64,000 nt of DNA from Sindora glabra (taxonomy: Eukaryota > Streptophyta > Magnoliopsida > Fabales > Fabaceae): contig CM035232.1 of assembly GCA_020226215.1 (NCBI GenBank), positions 61,079,220 to 61,143,219 of the forward strand, given 5' to 3'. The first letter of the stretch is position 1; every line of letters begins with the position of its first letter. The translations under genes and the position numbers were made by a program. The notes under the pieces are model-generated. The model was not told the DNA's origin and searched no databases. It was given only the letters and a program-made list of their open reading frames with translations. This document shows, piece after piece, positions 10,950-24,608 of this stretch.

Positions 10950-13203
10950 CCAATATATAATGAAAAATAAGCGCATTGAATCATTCCTTGCCAATTTAGT
11001 TTGCAAAAAGGTGGACAAGGAAAGCAAAGCAATGGACATAAGCCTTACCACCATTGATATTGAAGACAGACATAAGTTAGTTAGAATGAGTGGTAAGGCA
11101 TCAGTGGCAAGTGCAAATTGGCAATGCTATTTAAGGTTCTAGGCTGGTGATTCATTCAACTTGTTAGTCAAGTAAAAGGAGTTTGGTTAAGGGAATAAGG
11201 GACCTTTATGTTATGAAGACTAAGGAGGCCCTATAAAGTGGGTCAAATGGACAAGGAGATGGATAAAATACAAAAGCACTAGTTATAATATTCGTCAATT
11301 CTCAAACATAAGTGGATATGCAATGTATGAGGACTATGCATCTTCACCTGAATTTGAAGAACATAGTACAAGTGACTTACATATGTCTACAAATAAAAAA
11401 CACTTTCATTATTCAATTTTCCACTTGTTCATCCATCCTAACCATAGTTTCTGGATTCATAATACAAGTGCTTGGGTTTGTCATATATAATTATGACAAC
11501 TCCTATTATGTGAAATATTTCTTATCTAAATGATTGGCTTTGAAACCATGCAGCATGGTTACTATCCAATTTTTTATTACCCCACTTAGGATTTTGTGAG
11601 TGCAATTTTGTTTTCTTTTGTTTTAGTTCCCTATTCAAACATTCAATGCTCATGCTTAATGTTTATTGACCTTTTCTAGTTTTGATTGTAAGGATTTTAT
11701 CTATCCCAAGATATAATGGAAGGTAGTTCTGCCTTTGCAAATTGGTTCTAGTCACTACCATGGTACCTGATTGAGCCTATTGTTCTTGCATGGTGTGATT
11801 GTAAACTATATTATTGATCACTTATTAGATAGGTTAATTTAAATGTATGGCATATGCTATACTTGCACGAAGTGCACTCCACATTGTGAATACTACTTCT
11901 GTTGTAATACGTCATTGGACTATGGCTAAATGGTTATTATTGAGTTCTCATGGGTTACTAACTTATGTAGATCAATAACTATTCCACACTCCACTTAGTT
12001 TACTATCTATAGGGATTGCAATGTTGTGGCTTATACCATTAGACCACTAATTCACTAGCTTTATGTCACAAATATATGATTAATTAATGGGCCCTTTCCT
12101 TACTTAGATCGTACTGTAGGCTTGCTAACCATGCATGGATTACTTTTAGTCTACCCATAAGGATATAAGTTCAAGTGGGCTTTCTTTGCTTTTAATTAAG
12201 TAGGTGCTTTTATATAGTTCAATTATGTTCTAAGAAGTAAATGATTAATTAACAGATGAGCTCATTGTTTTTTTCTCTTAAGAAAACATTTTAGTCAAAT
12301 TTAATTTATAAAAAAATTAAATTATCTTCCTCCAATAAAGATACTTTTAATAATTGATCTCGTCTTTTCTTTTTAGTGTAATTTATTCGAAGTTAATTAG
12401 ATTTTACATTTCACTAAAAGTGGAATAAACTTAGGTTTAAATAGGGTGGGTTCCAACCTAATTTTTTCTATTTCAAAAAATGTTTGTATGTCATGTCTAA
12501 ATGCATGACTTATTAATTTTAACGATTATTCTAAAAAAATAGGTTGGACTATGGACTTGAGGGTTTGTATAGGCTTAGTTTACTTAGGCCATGGTTCAAA
12601 TCAACTCTATTTTCTAAGAATTATTCTTAAACTCCCATCAAATATGGTACTATAATAATGTGATATAATGTAAGGATGGCAAAAATTTCATGTCAAGTCT
12701 GCAGTGTGATTCATCCTATTAATAGGGCTTTGTTAGTTACCTCATTCAATCTAAATTAGAGTGGACATATTGACTTAGAGAGAAATCCCATACAAAAGTG
12801 ATCCACTTACATTTAAAACCACATTTGTTGCATTGATAGTGTTTAATATTTTAGGGTTTAGGGTTTTCCAAACCACTTTGGTAAGCTTGTTTTTTATAGC
12901 ATTTTTTGCAATGGACTTTTTTTTTATTTTTCAAAACAACAGTACCAAAAAGTTGAAATTTGTTTATATTATAAAATTAAGATGTCTTATATACTAATAT
13001 GTGCTTACATATAATTATATATAAGAATATATATAGATTTTAAATTATTCTAAAATAGTAAAAGTAGGATATAAATCAAAAATGGAATTTATGAATTAAA
13101 TTATGCCTACAATTAACAATTATATTTTATCATATCAAGGAAAAAGTTAAATCACCGCTGCATGCTTTTTGGTGTATCAACCACACATTATGTATTACAT
13201 TAT

Positions 13204-13206
<3 letters not shown>
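10950..13206. other. Non-coding, no recognisable gene
   Basis: Open frames of 60 and 73 codons here show no family resemblance. A two-unit telomere-like string (TTTAGGGTTTAGGG) lies near 12,852. Near 12,674 a GGATGGCAA string resembles the outer end of some plant hAT-derived MITEs, but no partner end was found. Confidence 0.4.

Positions 13207-13271
<65 letters not shown>
13207..13271. repeat. (AT)n microsatellite
   Basis: About 65 bases of uninterrupted AT dinucleotide. Confidence 0.95.
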
Positions 13272-13276
<5 letters not shown>

Positions 13277-13420
13277 CATAATTATGTTCATATTTAAATC
13301 ATTAATGTACTAATATTCAAGATTATGTTTAAAATTTAGATCTATGCTATAATTTTAATAATTTATTGTAATACTTATTCTTTTTATTAATATAATAAAG
13401 CAAACATATAAATCTATAAG

Positions 13421-14287
13421 TCACTCCAATTCTTACTAAATTGACTTATATTTTATTGATCTAATCAATATATTTTATTGATCTAATCAATAAATTATAA
13501 GTTAATTAGTAAAGGTATTTGGTGCACTGGCTTATAACTCAACTTCTGATCTTATAGCTATTTTTTTTTTAAATTTGTTCCCTTATTATTAATTAAATGA
13601 TTTAGCCTTATAATCTTACATTCTTCAAATTTTCTTTTAGAATGCTATCTACCTCCCAATTGCCTCCTTTAATAAACCCTTCAAAGCATTAATGGAGATT
13701 AAATCAATACTATTTTCACATCAAATGTATGCAATTAATATTATTTTTTAGAAATTGTTCTTCTTTAATTTCAAATATAGATATTTGATTTTTTTTTTTT
13801 GATATTGAAGGTATGCAATCAAAATCTTTTTCTTTTATTTTTTTATTAATGATTTGGCTACATTGGATTTTTGGAGATATATTGATTAAGTAAAATATTA
13901 AATTAAAAAATAAATATGTGATAATATAAAATATATTTAAGTAAATTTTAAATCATTATAATCTTATTTTGAATAAAAATTAAAAAATGTAATATTATAA
14001 ATATATGATTAATTAATTTTAAATAATTATATTCTTATTTTGAATATCTTAAATACACTAATATAACTTGGCCCTTTACTAAACATGAATCATTTATTCC
14101 ATATATTTATTTATATAAATATATCCTTTTATGTTACTTTATAATTTTAAACTAACTCAACACTTAATCTTATTAAAACTTAAAATATAATTGGTTTATT
14201 TATTAACTATTAACTATTAATTATTATCTAACTTATCAATTATAAATTACCTCATTGGTCTTCACATAATCACTCCAATTCCTACTA
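13421..14287. mobile_element. MITE-like element flanked by an 18-bp direct repeat
   Basis: The 18-mer TCACTCCAATTCTTACTA at 13,421-13,438 recurs with one change at 14,270-14,287. The ~830 bases between are non-coding; by recollection they resemble plant non-autonomous DNA elements with TTGACTTAT/GGCTTATAA ends. Eighteen bases is long for a DNA-transposon target duplication, so the direct repeat may be part of the element or of another event. A relative seems to lie at 5.7-6.2 kb. Confidence 0.5.
13449..13492. repeat. 22-bp perfect tandem duplication containing a palindrome
   Basis: Two adjacent identical 22-mers (TATTTTATTGATCTAATCAA plus TA). Each contains the palindrome ATTGAT-CTA-ATCAAT. 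It lies at the left end of the MITE-like element. Confidence 0.9.
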
Positions 14288-14339
14288 GTTAACCAACATG
14301 ACCAATAGACTGACTAAGTTGTCAAATTTTTTTTCAATA

Positions 14340-16050
14340 TAAAACGGCACTTGGAGTTGTGATTTACTTTGGCTGCAAGAGTGCTTCCTAATTCAGTCAT
14401 TTGTCTACATCTCGAAGCTCACTTCCCCACTCCAATCTTGCCCTTACTCATCTATATATAGACCACACTCACGAGTCGTCTCTACCTCTTCAATGTCGGC
14501 AGCTGTGCCCTGATCGTCCCCTATTCCGACTTTGATGTTGCTATCTCTACCATCAATAGGTGTGAAATTTTCCTCAACAGTCATTATGACAGTTGACAGC
14601 GAGCACTTGGTAGGCTAAACTGTGATCACTGCCCTGTCATACCCTATCCAATTTTTTTTGAGTTGTTATTTCTGTCTGCTTCACTGATTGCTTTGTCCTT
14701 GTAGGACTATGTTAGATTGCCACCATCATTCATCGCCTCTTGCTCCAACTGTTTGCCGCCGTAGCCTTGGTCAAGTGTCCAAACGGCAACCATTGGTGCA
14801 TGAAGGCCGACTTGGTGGGCAACGAATTTCGCTTGGGTTACAGATGGCGCCGGTTACCTGCATAGTACCGTATAGGCCTGTGGCAGACATAATACCTCGC
14901 TTTGACCCACCGGCTTCCTTCATCATCACCAAAGTCTAGCCCAAGCAGCAAATGCTCCCCTCTCTGGCAGTGGCCAGGACTATATCTTCGGCGACTTGTA
15001 GAGTCAATTTGATGGCGCCATCGCATGCCATCTTTCACCACACTCATGGTTCAAGCACGAGGATGCTCCCCAATAACCTAGCTGATGGCCTATCGAAACC
15101 TTGTTTGCACAGGATTGGACGCCGTGCTACGAATCAATGTCCTTAGCTCCTATTGATGATCCGACAACATTTTAAGATTTTGCTTCTACTTGTTTCAATC
15201 ATTCCTGGTAGTGTTGCTGCAATGGACACGAATGAGGCCACATGACTATGCAAGGAGCCCACTTTCTTCTCAGAGATCCACAAATACAAGTCTCGGCATA
15301 ACTACTCCCTAGTAAGTTTGTTCCAACGCAATTTAGCAATAAATGCCACATTTTTCCCCTGATATTTTCATAACAATTTCGGGTTTTTTATAGTATGTGC
15401 CATCAGGCTTTGTTCTTCAATACATGATGGAACTTCCATGCACATGGGAGTTTAGGTGTGCAGGTGGTCACTTGTTCATGCTGACAAGGATAAGGAGTGG
15501 GGAACGGGGACAATTTATGCAGTTTGGCGGCAGATGGAGTCAGTGGGATGCTTGCTTGTTTCAACTGGTGAAGGAAGGATCTCGCGTCCTTTTAGTGACT
15601 ATGCTCAAAGATCGATGGTGAATAGGGTTGCCTTCTTTTTGCTGTTTCATAACATCTGCTTTTTTGGACTGTAAGGGCCTCTATGTCCTTTAGTGACCTT
15701 AGTTATCTTTCTTTTGCAAATCATGGCCGACATGCCCTTTTGAAATATTTGGCCACTGCGTTATCATATGAGGGAAGCTACATCATAGGGCTTGTTTGTC
15801 ATTATTTCTAATTTGCTGTATGAACCTCCAAAATTAGATCAATGGGTTTTCTTTTTGTTTGATTTTTGGGGTTTAGAGATGTTTATCCATTCCATCGCAG
15901 CGAGTTCGCCCACAATTGAGTTGGAACACTACTGTCATTGCTTGTTATGTTTGGCATGGTGTTATCTATTATCGATTGCACATAATTGTAGTTTCTACAA
16001 CAAATAACATGACATTTGAAATGTAACCACCAAATATGGTTAGGGTCGGG
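14340..16050. pseudogene. GC-richer island with broken, unrecognised protein-like segments
   Basis: This stretch is visibly richer in G+C and in CG-containing codons than anything else in the window. Plus-strand translation gives protein-like runs in shifting frames: YLFNVGSCALIVPYSDFDVA near 14,485-14,560, PYRPVADIIPRFDPPASF near 14,870-14,925, GSGQDYIFGDL*SQFDGAIA near 14,960-15,030, HLSPHSWFKHEDAPQ just after, and DKDKEWGTGTIYAVWRQMES near 15,480-15,540. Stops and frameshifts separate them, and 15,300-15,395 could be an intron. I do not recognise the family. A decayed host gene, retrogene or captured gene fragment fits best. The four open frames of 64-83 codons here are pieces of it or shadows. 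Confidence 0.5.
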
Positions 16051-16074
16051 TGCACCATTTTAATCTAGTAGGGA

Positions 16075-16690
16075 GTGACCTACTCTATACATGTGCTTTA
16101 TTTGATAATTAACTTATTATATTAATGATTAGTTGATTCAATTAATTATTATCTAATAATCGATTATATTAGTTGATTTGACTAATTGTTTAAATAAGAA
16201 TCAATTATTTATGATTAGTTGTTTGTATATAAAATAATAAATAATGATGTAAATGTATTTTATGAGTTACTTGAGTATTTTTTATTTTTAATATTTTAAA
16301 TTTTATATATTATTTAGTAGGTTAAATTTTTTTGTAAATAATATGTCATTATTATTTATTATATATTAAATACTTCTTTAAAATAAATTAATATAATTTT
16401 TATAGTTATTAAATTTCCTTTTTAAAAATCAATATGAATGCTTTAGGATTTTTTTTAAGAAGGTTAAAGTTGAAAGTATAAAATTTAATTAGGAATAATT
16501 TAGTCATTTAACAAACTAATTATGAAACAACCAATTGAAAATGTTGGTATCATCACTATTTTCAAAATGACTTATTTAAAGGCATTGAGCTAATTGCCAA
16601 TACCAAAATTGACTTATTTAACAAGTCATTTAGCCAATCTTAGTCAAACTAACTAAAAGTTATTTCAAAAATTATTTGCCAAATAAGTCC
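16075..16690. mobile_element. AT-rich MITE-like element
   Basis: Non-coding, with outer ends that are roughly inverted: gCTTTATTTGATAATTAACTTAT on the left against GGACTTATTTGGCAAATAAT on the complement of the right end. The interior is rich in ATTAGTTGATT/AACTAAT strings. It resembles the block at 23.6-24.6 kb. No target duplication was resolved. Confidence 0.45.
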
Positions 16691-17460
16691 TATGTAAACT
16701 TAGAAAAAATTCATAACACCGTATTATTTTGTGTTTGTTTATGAAAAACATAAACTTGTACATATCACAACCCAAATTTCCTTATGATATAAATTTAAAG
16801 AAATATCTGTGCGTGGTTAACTCTAAGTACCCTCATTGTAGTTCCTCCATCATTTTAAAGGTTAAGTAAAGTCTCTTAATATGACTATTGATTTAATTGT
16901 CTAAGACTAAAATGCAAGTAAGAGAAAACATTATCATAATCTTATATGCTACTTTGGCCCTTATGAAAGATCCCATTATGAGAAACCAAATTCTTCACCT
17001 GCAATACCTAACTTTTGGTTTATAAACTTGAACTTTTATATTGTACTTTTCATTTGTTAGATTTCTTGTTTGAAATTTTATTTCTCATCAGTTTCAAAAA
17101 CACTTCCTTTTCTAGTAATTGAGTACTGAGTGTATTTTTACCTAGAAAACAAGTTTCATCCTTATCATTTGTTTAGCTGACTCTTAATATTTTTTGCTCT
17201 GCTTGGTCTACTCCATACCTTTTGCCAATGGGAGAATATGTTGTAGTGAATCTTATGTAACATATGCCTTTTCTCAATTAGGAAATGTATTTTTCAAAAG
17301 TTTTAATTTTTATTAAGCTATATTAATAATTTAAGCATAGCATATTTGATTTGTTTCTTTCAACAATGATTTTTAACACTAATTATATAGTTCACCATTT
17401 ATCATTTTCTATGTTCCTTATAGTACTATATCATATATTTTGCCTCACTTTGGTTCCTTG
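16691..17460. other. Non-coding, no feature recognised
   Basis: No coding relic, RNA gene or repeat seen. Confidence 0.4.
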
Positions 17461-20294
17461 TGTCATGACTGAAAACTAGGGGTCATGACCAGCGCATGAC
17501 CTAAGGGAAAATCATAACCATATAGGCCATGCTAGCCTAAAACATCATAAGATAACCTATAACCTGTTTCAAACTCAAGTGGGCATATACCCAACATATA
17601 ATTACTAACTTTTCACATATACATAGTCCTACATGGACTTTCTCATTTTTCAATATTCACTTATTAATTCATATATATTAACATAAAATCTATATTGTTT
17701 GGTAACCAGACAATCCTTCCTTATTATAACAAAATGCATACATATAAATTAACAGAAGCATGCCCTACTTGTAGGTTTAATGGAATATATCTAAGAGTAT
17801 TTAAAATTTATAACTTTCAAAAATACGTAAAAGTTCTACATCAAGCCCACATGAATAAAGTGTGGCTCACCACAATGGAATACTCCTCCCTCTTTCTCTC
17901 TAAGGAGCTACAAATGACGAACCTAAAGCCAAATATCTATCTGAAAAATATTACAACAAAAAGAGTGAGTCATTGACTCAATAAATAAATAATAAAAACT
18001 TCTTGTAGAAATGGGACAAGTCATGGCACGAGTTTTTTCTTTTAAAAGAATCAAATAGCTTCTCAATACAAAAGATATCACAAGAGTTAGACAATCATAT
18101 TAATACAATAACAATTGAAATGTTTATTAGAAGTAGAATATGAAAACATAAGTTTCAAGCCAAGAAGTAGATAGTAGGTTCCTTAATTCTAGGAAATCAT
18201 CATGAAAATAGAATCATGGTAGAAATTTTAGTATAATATATTCATGATAAATAAGTAATCATAATCAAAGTTAATAAGTATAAAAAAATACATAAACCAT
18301 TAAAATTATACTTTGGGGTGGGAGATTTCCAGTTACAATTAATAAACATGAATATTCCACTAATGAATTAATAATATCAAGAGAGCTCTCAACTCTAAAG
18401 CAACCCATCAAGCTACCATAAACCAATCCACATGTGTTGGCTGACACACGAGTTTAGCAACTCCCATGCTAATAGGGGTTTGAACCAAAGTGCATTAAGG
18501 CTAACATCATCATTGCCGTTAGCTACAGTTCTAACTAGTCTTCTCTCAAAATAAGTTTATAAAAATAGCAAAACAACTAAACACCATGTATATATATAAA
18601 TAACAGTTATCTAAGAAAATTATTAGAAATAAAAAATTTCATACATTAATAGTTTTAAATCAATCTCAATCCATATTCCTTCAAATTATGAGTAGCTTAT
18701 CAAGGCTTTCAACCATGACAATCAACATCTCTAATATCAAATCATTCTAAACTTATCAAAAATTAATTTTATAAACATACATGAAACTTCAATACATTAT
18801 CACTTCATCCACAATAATCTTTCAAAGAGCATTACAAGATAAGTTCTAACAATACACCCTTTCAACTAAATCAAAATTTTCATCATAAAATCATTTTAGC
18901 ACTATTCTTAATTATTAAAGCTCAAAGAAATTTTAAAGTGCTTGTCCTAAGAATACCTAGAGCTTTACACATATATGAAATTAAAATGCATAGAAAATAA
19001 TGATAATTAATAAATTAAAAAAATTAATATTTCAAAGTATCGAGAAGTTTGAAAAGTATATAAAAATGTGGAAATACACATTATCTACTCACAAAATGGC
19101 CAAAATGCTTGAGTTGATTTCTTCTTACTTCACAAACCACTAATGCCACTAGGAAGTTTTTCTTGACCTTATGCAAGCAATCGAACAATAATTTAAACAC
19201 AAATCAACACCCAATTACATTATCAAACTTCTTATTACAAAACCCCTAAATTCCATACTATATGTATAACCTAAAAATAAACTAATACTTACTATCTACT
19301 AACTAATTTAAGCTAATCTAACTCCTACTTACAACAATGAAGCTTGGGAATTACCTTATTAAGAAAATTAAAGGAATTTTCGGAGCTTGTTACCTAAAAC
19401 CCCAAATTTTGAAACCAGCAGGGGAAATCATGAATTGGCGAATACAATCACAAGAAACATGGAGAAAATGGAAGGAAATGTATGGAAATGTGAAGAAAAG
19501 GGAGCTATCTCATGTATTTAGAAGTGGAAGAGGAAGAAGAAGAAGAAATGAGCTAAGAAGAGAAGGTTTTCTACGTGGTTTTGTTTCTGTTTCTATTTGA
19601 GACATTTTGTTTTGTGCTGTTGCTATTTAAGTCTTGGGTTAGAATTTTTCTGGGTATTAGGTCATGGGTTCAGGACATTGAGTCATGGGTTCAAGGTTTA
19701 GTACACTGGGTCATGGGTTTAATAACTTATTTACTTAAATGAGTTCTGCTGTTTAAGTAAATGTCCTTATTTCCCCTTTGATATTTTACTCTCCATTTAT
19801 TTAAGACATAAATGTAAATAAGAAAATACCTCCCATTTGGATTAAAAAAAATATCAAAAAAATTAAAACTCCAAAGAATAAAAATTAAGATTTTGGATTC
19901 TCGTTCAAAATCTCGAATTTTGAAAAATTTTAAAAATAATGTCTTCTCAAAATGGCCATTTCAGGTCCCTAAAAATTCATTAAAAATCACTTTTTGATGT
20001 AAAATTATAAAAGGAACAATTAATAGGATTTTTTATTTTCAAATAATACATATTTCATATAACCCTCCAAGAGAGGTATCTAGACTTAGAAAAATTTTCT
20101 GAATTCTGACAAATTTAACTTTATTTGTATAATTAAGCTAAACAAGAGTATAAATTAAATTAAATCCTTTTAATAAGTTAGAAAATAAATATTTTATGAC
20201 CATTTAAGGCAATCCCAAGTTTATATCAAAACTATATAGCTGTATTTTACGCTATAACGATTTTATGTTACCTATTAACGATGGGACCATTACA
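17461..20294 (+). repeat. Probable long solo LTR, Ty3/gypsy-like
   Basis: Begins TGTCATGACTGAAAACTAGG, with GGGTCATGACCAGCGCATGACC just inside, and ends GATGGGACCATTACA. From memory of plant gypsy LTRs, this resembles families beginning TGTAACACCCCG...GGGTCACGACC and ending in a GGGACCATTACA-like string. The difference fits loss of CG sites by deamination. The 2.8 kb between is non-coding, and no gag or pol lies nearby. Flanking pentamers are CCTTG and CCTCA, matching at only three of five positions, so the boundaries are not proven. The 93- and 87-codon frames inside have no recognisable content. Confidence 0.5.
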
Positions 20295-22843
20295 CCTCAA
20301 CCCCCTAGTCTATCTCTTTAAATATCTTCAATGTCGAAATGACTTACTAATCCACTTAGGATTATTTAGAAATAATTCAATCTTATATTTTTTATTGTAA
20401 GTCTCAATTCTATTATCAAATTCTAGAATTTTTTATTGTAAATTTGAAGACAAGGAGAGACTTGCTACATAGTCAAATACTCTTATATAAAATTAAAGGT
20501 TGTCAAATATTTTTAGTCATGTGAAATTTTTGAATTTTTAATTTGCAAATTTGAAGATGTAGTAAAGAGAAAGAGGATTATAAAGGAAAGCTTGAAAATG
20601 TTTAACAACTCCTTATAATGTATGTTCAAATTGCTACCTTATTGTGATGATCTGACATGAGTGAAAAGACATGGTTGCAAGACAATTATCACATCGTTTG
20701 TTGTTAGTAGTGTTAAATGAACACCTCATATACATAATCAAGCATGTTTAATGCATGTCCTCAGGAATGAATTTTAACTTAGTTCCTAAAATTCCTTTAG
20801 GAATGGAGAGATTGATTTTTGCTTGTAATAATTGCATTTAGTGTTGCTCAGGTGCTCTTAACCTCAGAAACAACTTATAATCTTTTCTTAATGTTACTAA
20901 GCTTAGCAATATCTAATTCTTTACAATCTCTTTAAGGTGTAGTAAGTGGAGTAATTAGCGGACACTTGCTTCTAACATCTATTGAAATTCTTAAAGGAGC
21001 ATTTCTTGTTGTTTACATTTCGAAGAAACTAGTATGAGTCACAACCTAATTTTTCATTTAATGTTATAGCCAGTTATTTAGTATCTAATGTAAGTCTCAT
21101 CTTTTATTCAATTAAGTTAGCCATTTAGGTGGAGGCATATTTTTAGTTTTTATCGTGGCCATTTTTTTAGGGTTTTCTAAAAAATTATTATAGGCCATTG
21201 TTTCTTGCTTATGTGTAATGTGTCTTTGATGGGGAGACAATACACATGCTCAAATAAAGAAAGAATGAAGACTGATGGTCTAGAGAATATATTTATTTGG
21301 CTATTTAATTACAAAATTCCTTTATTAGACTTAATTAAGGAGAATATTACAAGTAGTTATGGAGAATAAGAACCAGGAAACCTTTAATTGGACACCAAGA
21401 TATGATTAAGAATTTATTTGTCAGAAGATTAGTTTTTTAGTAACATGTGCTTGTTGTAATAATAAAGCTATTCAAATTCAAACCATTATCAGTCTTTAAT
21501 ATTTGAATTTTGTAAAAAATGCAAGTTATTAATTGTAAAATTAGGGGTTGTCAAGCATTTTTAAGCTCTTTTTTTTTTTATCCTTCTTACTCTTTACTAG
21601 GGGTGCATACAGGTGCCTAAACTGATAAAGACTAAACAAGATAAGCCAAAGTATTGTCAACATTTACATGGACTGTATGATAAATTAATTGGTGTAATGC
21701 TAAGGTATCTATATTTACTTTTACTATAGTTATTATTAATGTCATTTGTAAAGAGAGAGAAATACATCTTCACATGCATTGAGATTCCAAGTTTTTACTT
21801 TGAATTAGCAAGAAATTGTGTCCATCTCTTAAAATAATATTGATGTCATGATGAATATAAAGAGTTTGATCCAGAATTTTGTGCAAATCGTTGTAATGAT
21901 ATCAATGTAACAGGAGTATCAATTATGTGATAATTTAGGTCTTTTGATTTGATAAGAAATATATATTGCAAAAATATAATTATAAAATATTTAAATAATA
22001 AAAATAATTTAAATATTTAATATTAAATATGTAAAGTTTGAAAGAATATAATTTTTTATTGGAGAAAAGTTATTTTTCTTCAATACTATAGTATTATAAT
22101 AAAATAAAGAAATACATGATACTTTTTCATTTATATATAATAAAATGAGAATTTCTTTTGAAAAATATCTTTTGAAACATTAATGAGATATTAGTGCTGA
22201 GTGTTTTAAAAAATATACTACAACTTCTAAATTTGAATTTTTTCCTAATTAAGTACAAATAGGAATTTATTTTTGGAGTTCCATGACTAAAACTATTTAC
22301 AATTATGTTTTGCTTAACAAAGTCCATTAAAGAAGTAGCAGCATGTAGGGATGGTTGTGGATAAAGTGGGGATAAATTTGTTTCAAATTGCCTTATGCTA
22401 CATTATCTTATGATTTATCCTCAATCTGTTTCATCCTATAAGATAGAACAAGTTGGGGCACTATTCCCATGATATGTGAGGCACCAATGCCATGTAAGAA
22501 AAACTAAAACTTAGGAAAAAATAAAAAATTTAATAAAAATTTTAAATTTTATATATTTAAAATTGAAACACAAGTAACACAAAATATTTTATATAATTTC
22601 ATTATATAAGTTTAAATATACATATAATTTAATTAACAAATTGTAATAATTAGGACAATAATAACCTTTTTTATTTTCTTGATTAATTTTATTTTTTCTC
22701 AATTTCTATATAATAGTTAAATAAAAATTAAAAGTATAATTTTTTAAAAAAATTTTAAAAAGTAAAAAAAATTATATGTATCATATATATATATATATTT
22801 CATTTATATGAATAAAATTATAATATTAAATATACAAAATTTT
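20295..22843. other. Non-coding; one possible hAT-derived MITE fragment
   Basis: No gene relic seen. Near 22,347-22,490, TAGGGATGGTTGTGGATAAA followed by GGGGATAAA resembles the TAGGGATGGCAA...GGGG outer end of common plant hAT-derived MITEs, but the other end was not found. An AT-rich stretch follows to 22,840. Confidence 0.35.
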
Positions 22844-23256
22844 ACAGAATAAATTATACTAATACTACCTAATCTGTGCCTTACCTTATTATTTCAAACA
22901 AAATTTTCTATCATATCCACATTCCATTAGAACAAAATCATACACAAGATAAGAACCTACCTTAAAATTTTGCTATCCAGGGTAACATGTTTCTTTCTCT
23001 TTTAACACAAGTACTCTATTAAAAGTTTGCAAGAAAGTTATCCCTCACCTTATACTAATATTACAAGATAAATCATACTAATACTACTTAATTTGTCCCT
23101 TACCTTATTGTTCTGGGCAAATTTTTCTATCATATCCATATTCCATTAGAACAAAATCATACACAAGATAAGAACCTACCTTAAAATTTTGCCATACAAA
23201 GTAGTGTGTTTCTTTCTTTTCTAACATAAGTACCCTATCAAAAGTTTGCAAGAAAG
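22844..23256. repeat. Tandem duplication, 219-bp period
   Basis: Copy one starts at 22,844 and copy two at 23,063. The shared core attccattagaacaaaatca (with 20 more identical bases) starts at 22,921 and again at 23,140, exactly 219 bases apart. Both copies stay alignable to AAGTTTGCAAGAAAG. Copy two overlaps a 76-codon minus-strand open frame (23,105-23,335) of no recognised family; copy one does not keep that frame open. Confidence 0.85.
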
Positions 23257-23569
23257 CTATGTTAGTGGAGATTGGTCTTATATAACTACAATTGAAGAAA
23301 CTAAACTGTGCTTTATCTAGCCTCACCTCTTCCATGCTTTTCCTATTCTTTAGCAGCTGGTGGTAATTTCCAAATAATATTGATCTCTATATTGAAGCTC
23401 TTTCAATGATTTTCTTGGCACTTTCTTTATAGTTTGTTATGGAGAGCCTTTGTCTATTTATAATTCCATATTGTGTTTCTAGTCATCATTTTGCTAAAAA
23501 TCTATGTATCCAATTGCAAGGAAATTGTGTCAACAATCATCTTTAATGTTGGGAGGCTATTATAATTTC

Positions 23570-24608
23570 TATTTGGCCATTAGTTGATTATATTAATAGT
23601 TAATTAATTGAATTAACTATTAATTAATAATTAATTATATTAATTAATTTAATCAATTGATAACATTAATTGAAGATGTTTAATAAAATTAATTATTTAT
23701 TATTAAATGTTTGAATAAAAAATAACATATAAAGATATGTATATATTTTATGATTAATTTAAAAATTTTTTTACATTAATAATATTTTATATTATAATTA
23801 TATTATACTATTTATTATATTAATTTTTTTAAAGAAATTATATCATTATAATTTATTATACTTATTTGATTTTCTTTTAAAAAATGAATAATTATAATTA
23901 TTTAGTTAAGAAATACTTATAATATTTTGATAGATGCCACATGTAATATATTAATAGATGCACTTGCAACTATTTTTAATATTAAATTTAAAATTCATAT
24001 ATCTATTATAAAAAATATTAATAAATTACACAAAATAAAATCATATCTTTCGTAAGTAATATAGTTGTTTCTTTTTTCTTTTTGGTGTGTACTATTCTTT
24101 AACTCAAAAAGTATCATTTGATAAAAGATTAATAATTTTCTCAATACATTTCCTATTTTTTTACTATAAAGAGAAACATATATTCTCTTTTTTTATATGA
24201 TTTAATAAAAAAGATATGATTATATTCATATAATTTTTTTTTATTATGTATATATTTTAATATAATTTATTATATTTATTTAGTTTTATTTTGAAAATAA
24301 ATAATCATAATTTATTATATGTATTAAATTTCTCTCTAAGAAATAAATAAACATGGTTTAGTATTTTCTTATTTATCAAAAAATAGAAATGTAAAAAAAT
24401 TATAATTATGGGCAAGAATACTAAATGCAAATAAGTTTTTTTAAAAAGTTACTATGCTTAACTTTTTAAAATGATTATTTGAAAATCAATAAGTTAATTG
24501 AAATAACTATTTACCAAATATTGAAATCAATTAATTGGCTTGGTCAAATAGATAAAGATATTCAAATAAGTTAAAAGCTAATCAAAAACATATTTACCAA
24601 GCACCCTT
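23570..24608. mobile_element. AT-rich MITE-like element
   Basis: Non-coding block starting near CTATTTGGCCATTAGTTGAT and ending ACATATTTACCAAGCACCC. The complement of the right end, GGGTGCTTGGTAAATATG, is a familiar kind of outer end for hAT-like MITEs. It shares the ATTAGTTGATT-rich interior style of the 16.1-16.7 kb block. Confidence 0.45.

Noticed and set aside
12852..12866. TTTAGGGTTTAGGG as a telomere
   Set aside because: Only two units in internal sequence.
14838..15047. 69-codon minus-strand frame in the GC-richer island
   Set aside because: Shadow of the plus-strand protein-like segments; the coding sense is clearer on the plus strand.
17695..17976. 93-codon plus-strand open frame
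   Set aside because: Falls within the probable solo LTR, has no recognisable domain, and its upstream context is not coding-like.
23105..23335. 76-codon minus-strand frame as a gene
   Set aside because: Mostly one unit of the 219-bp duplication; the frame is broken in the other unit and shows no known domain.
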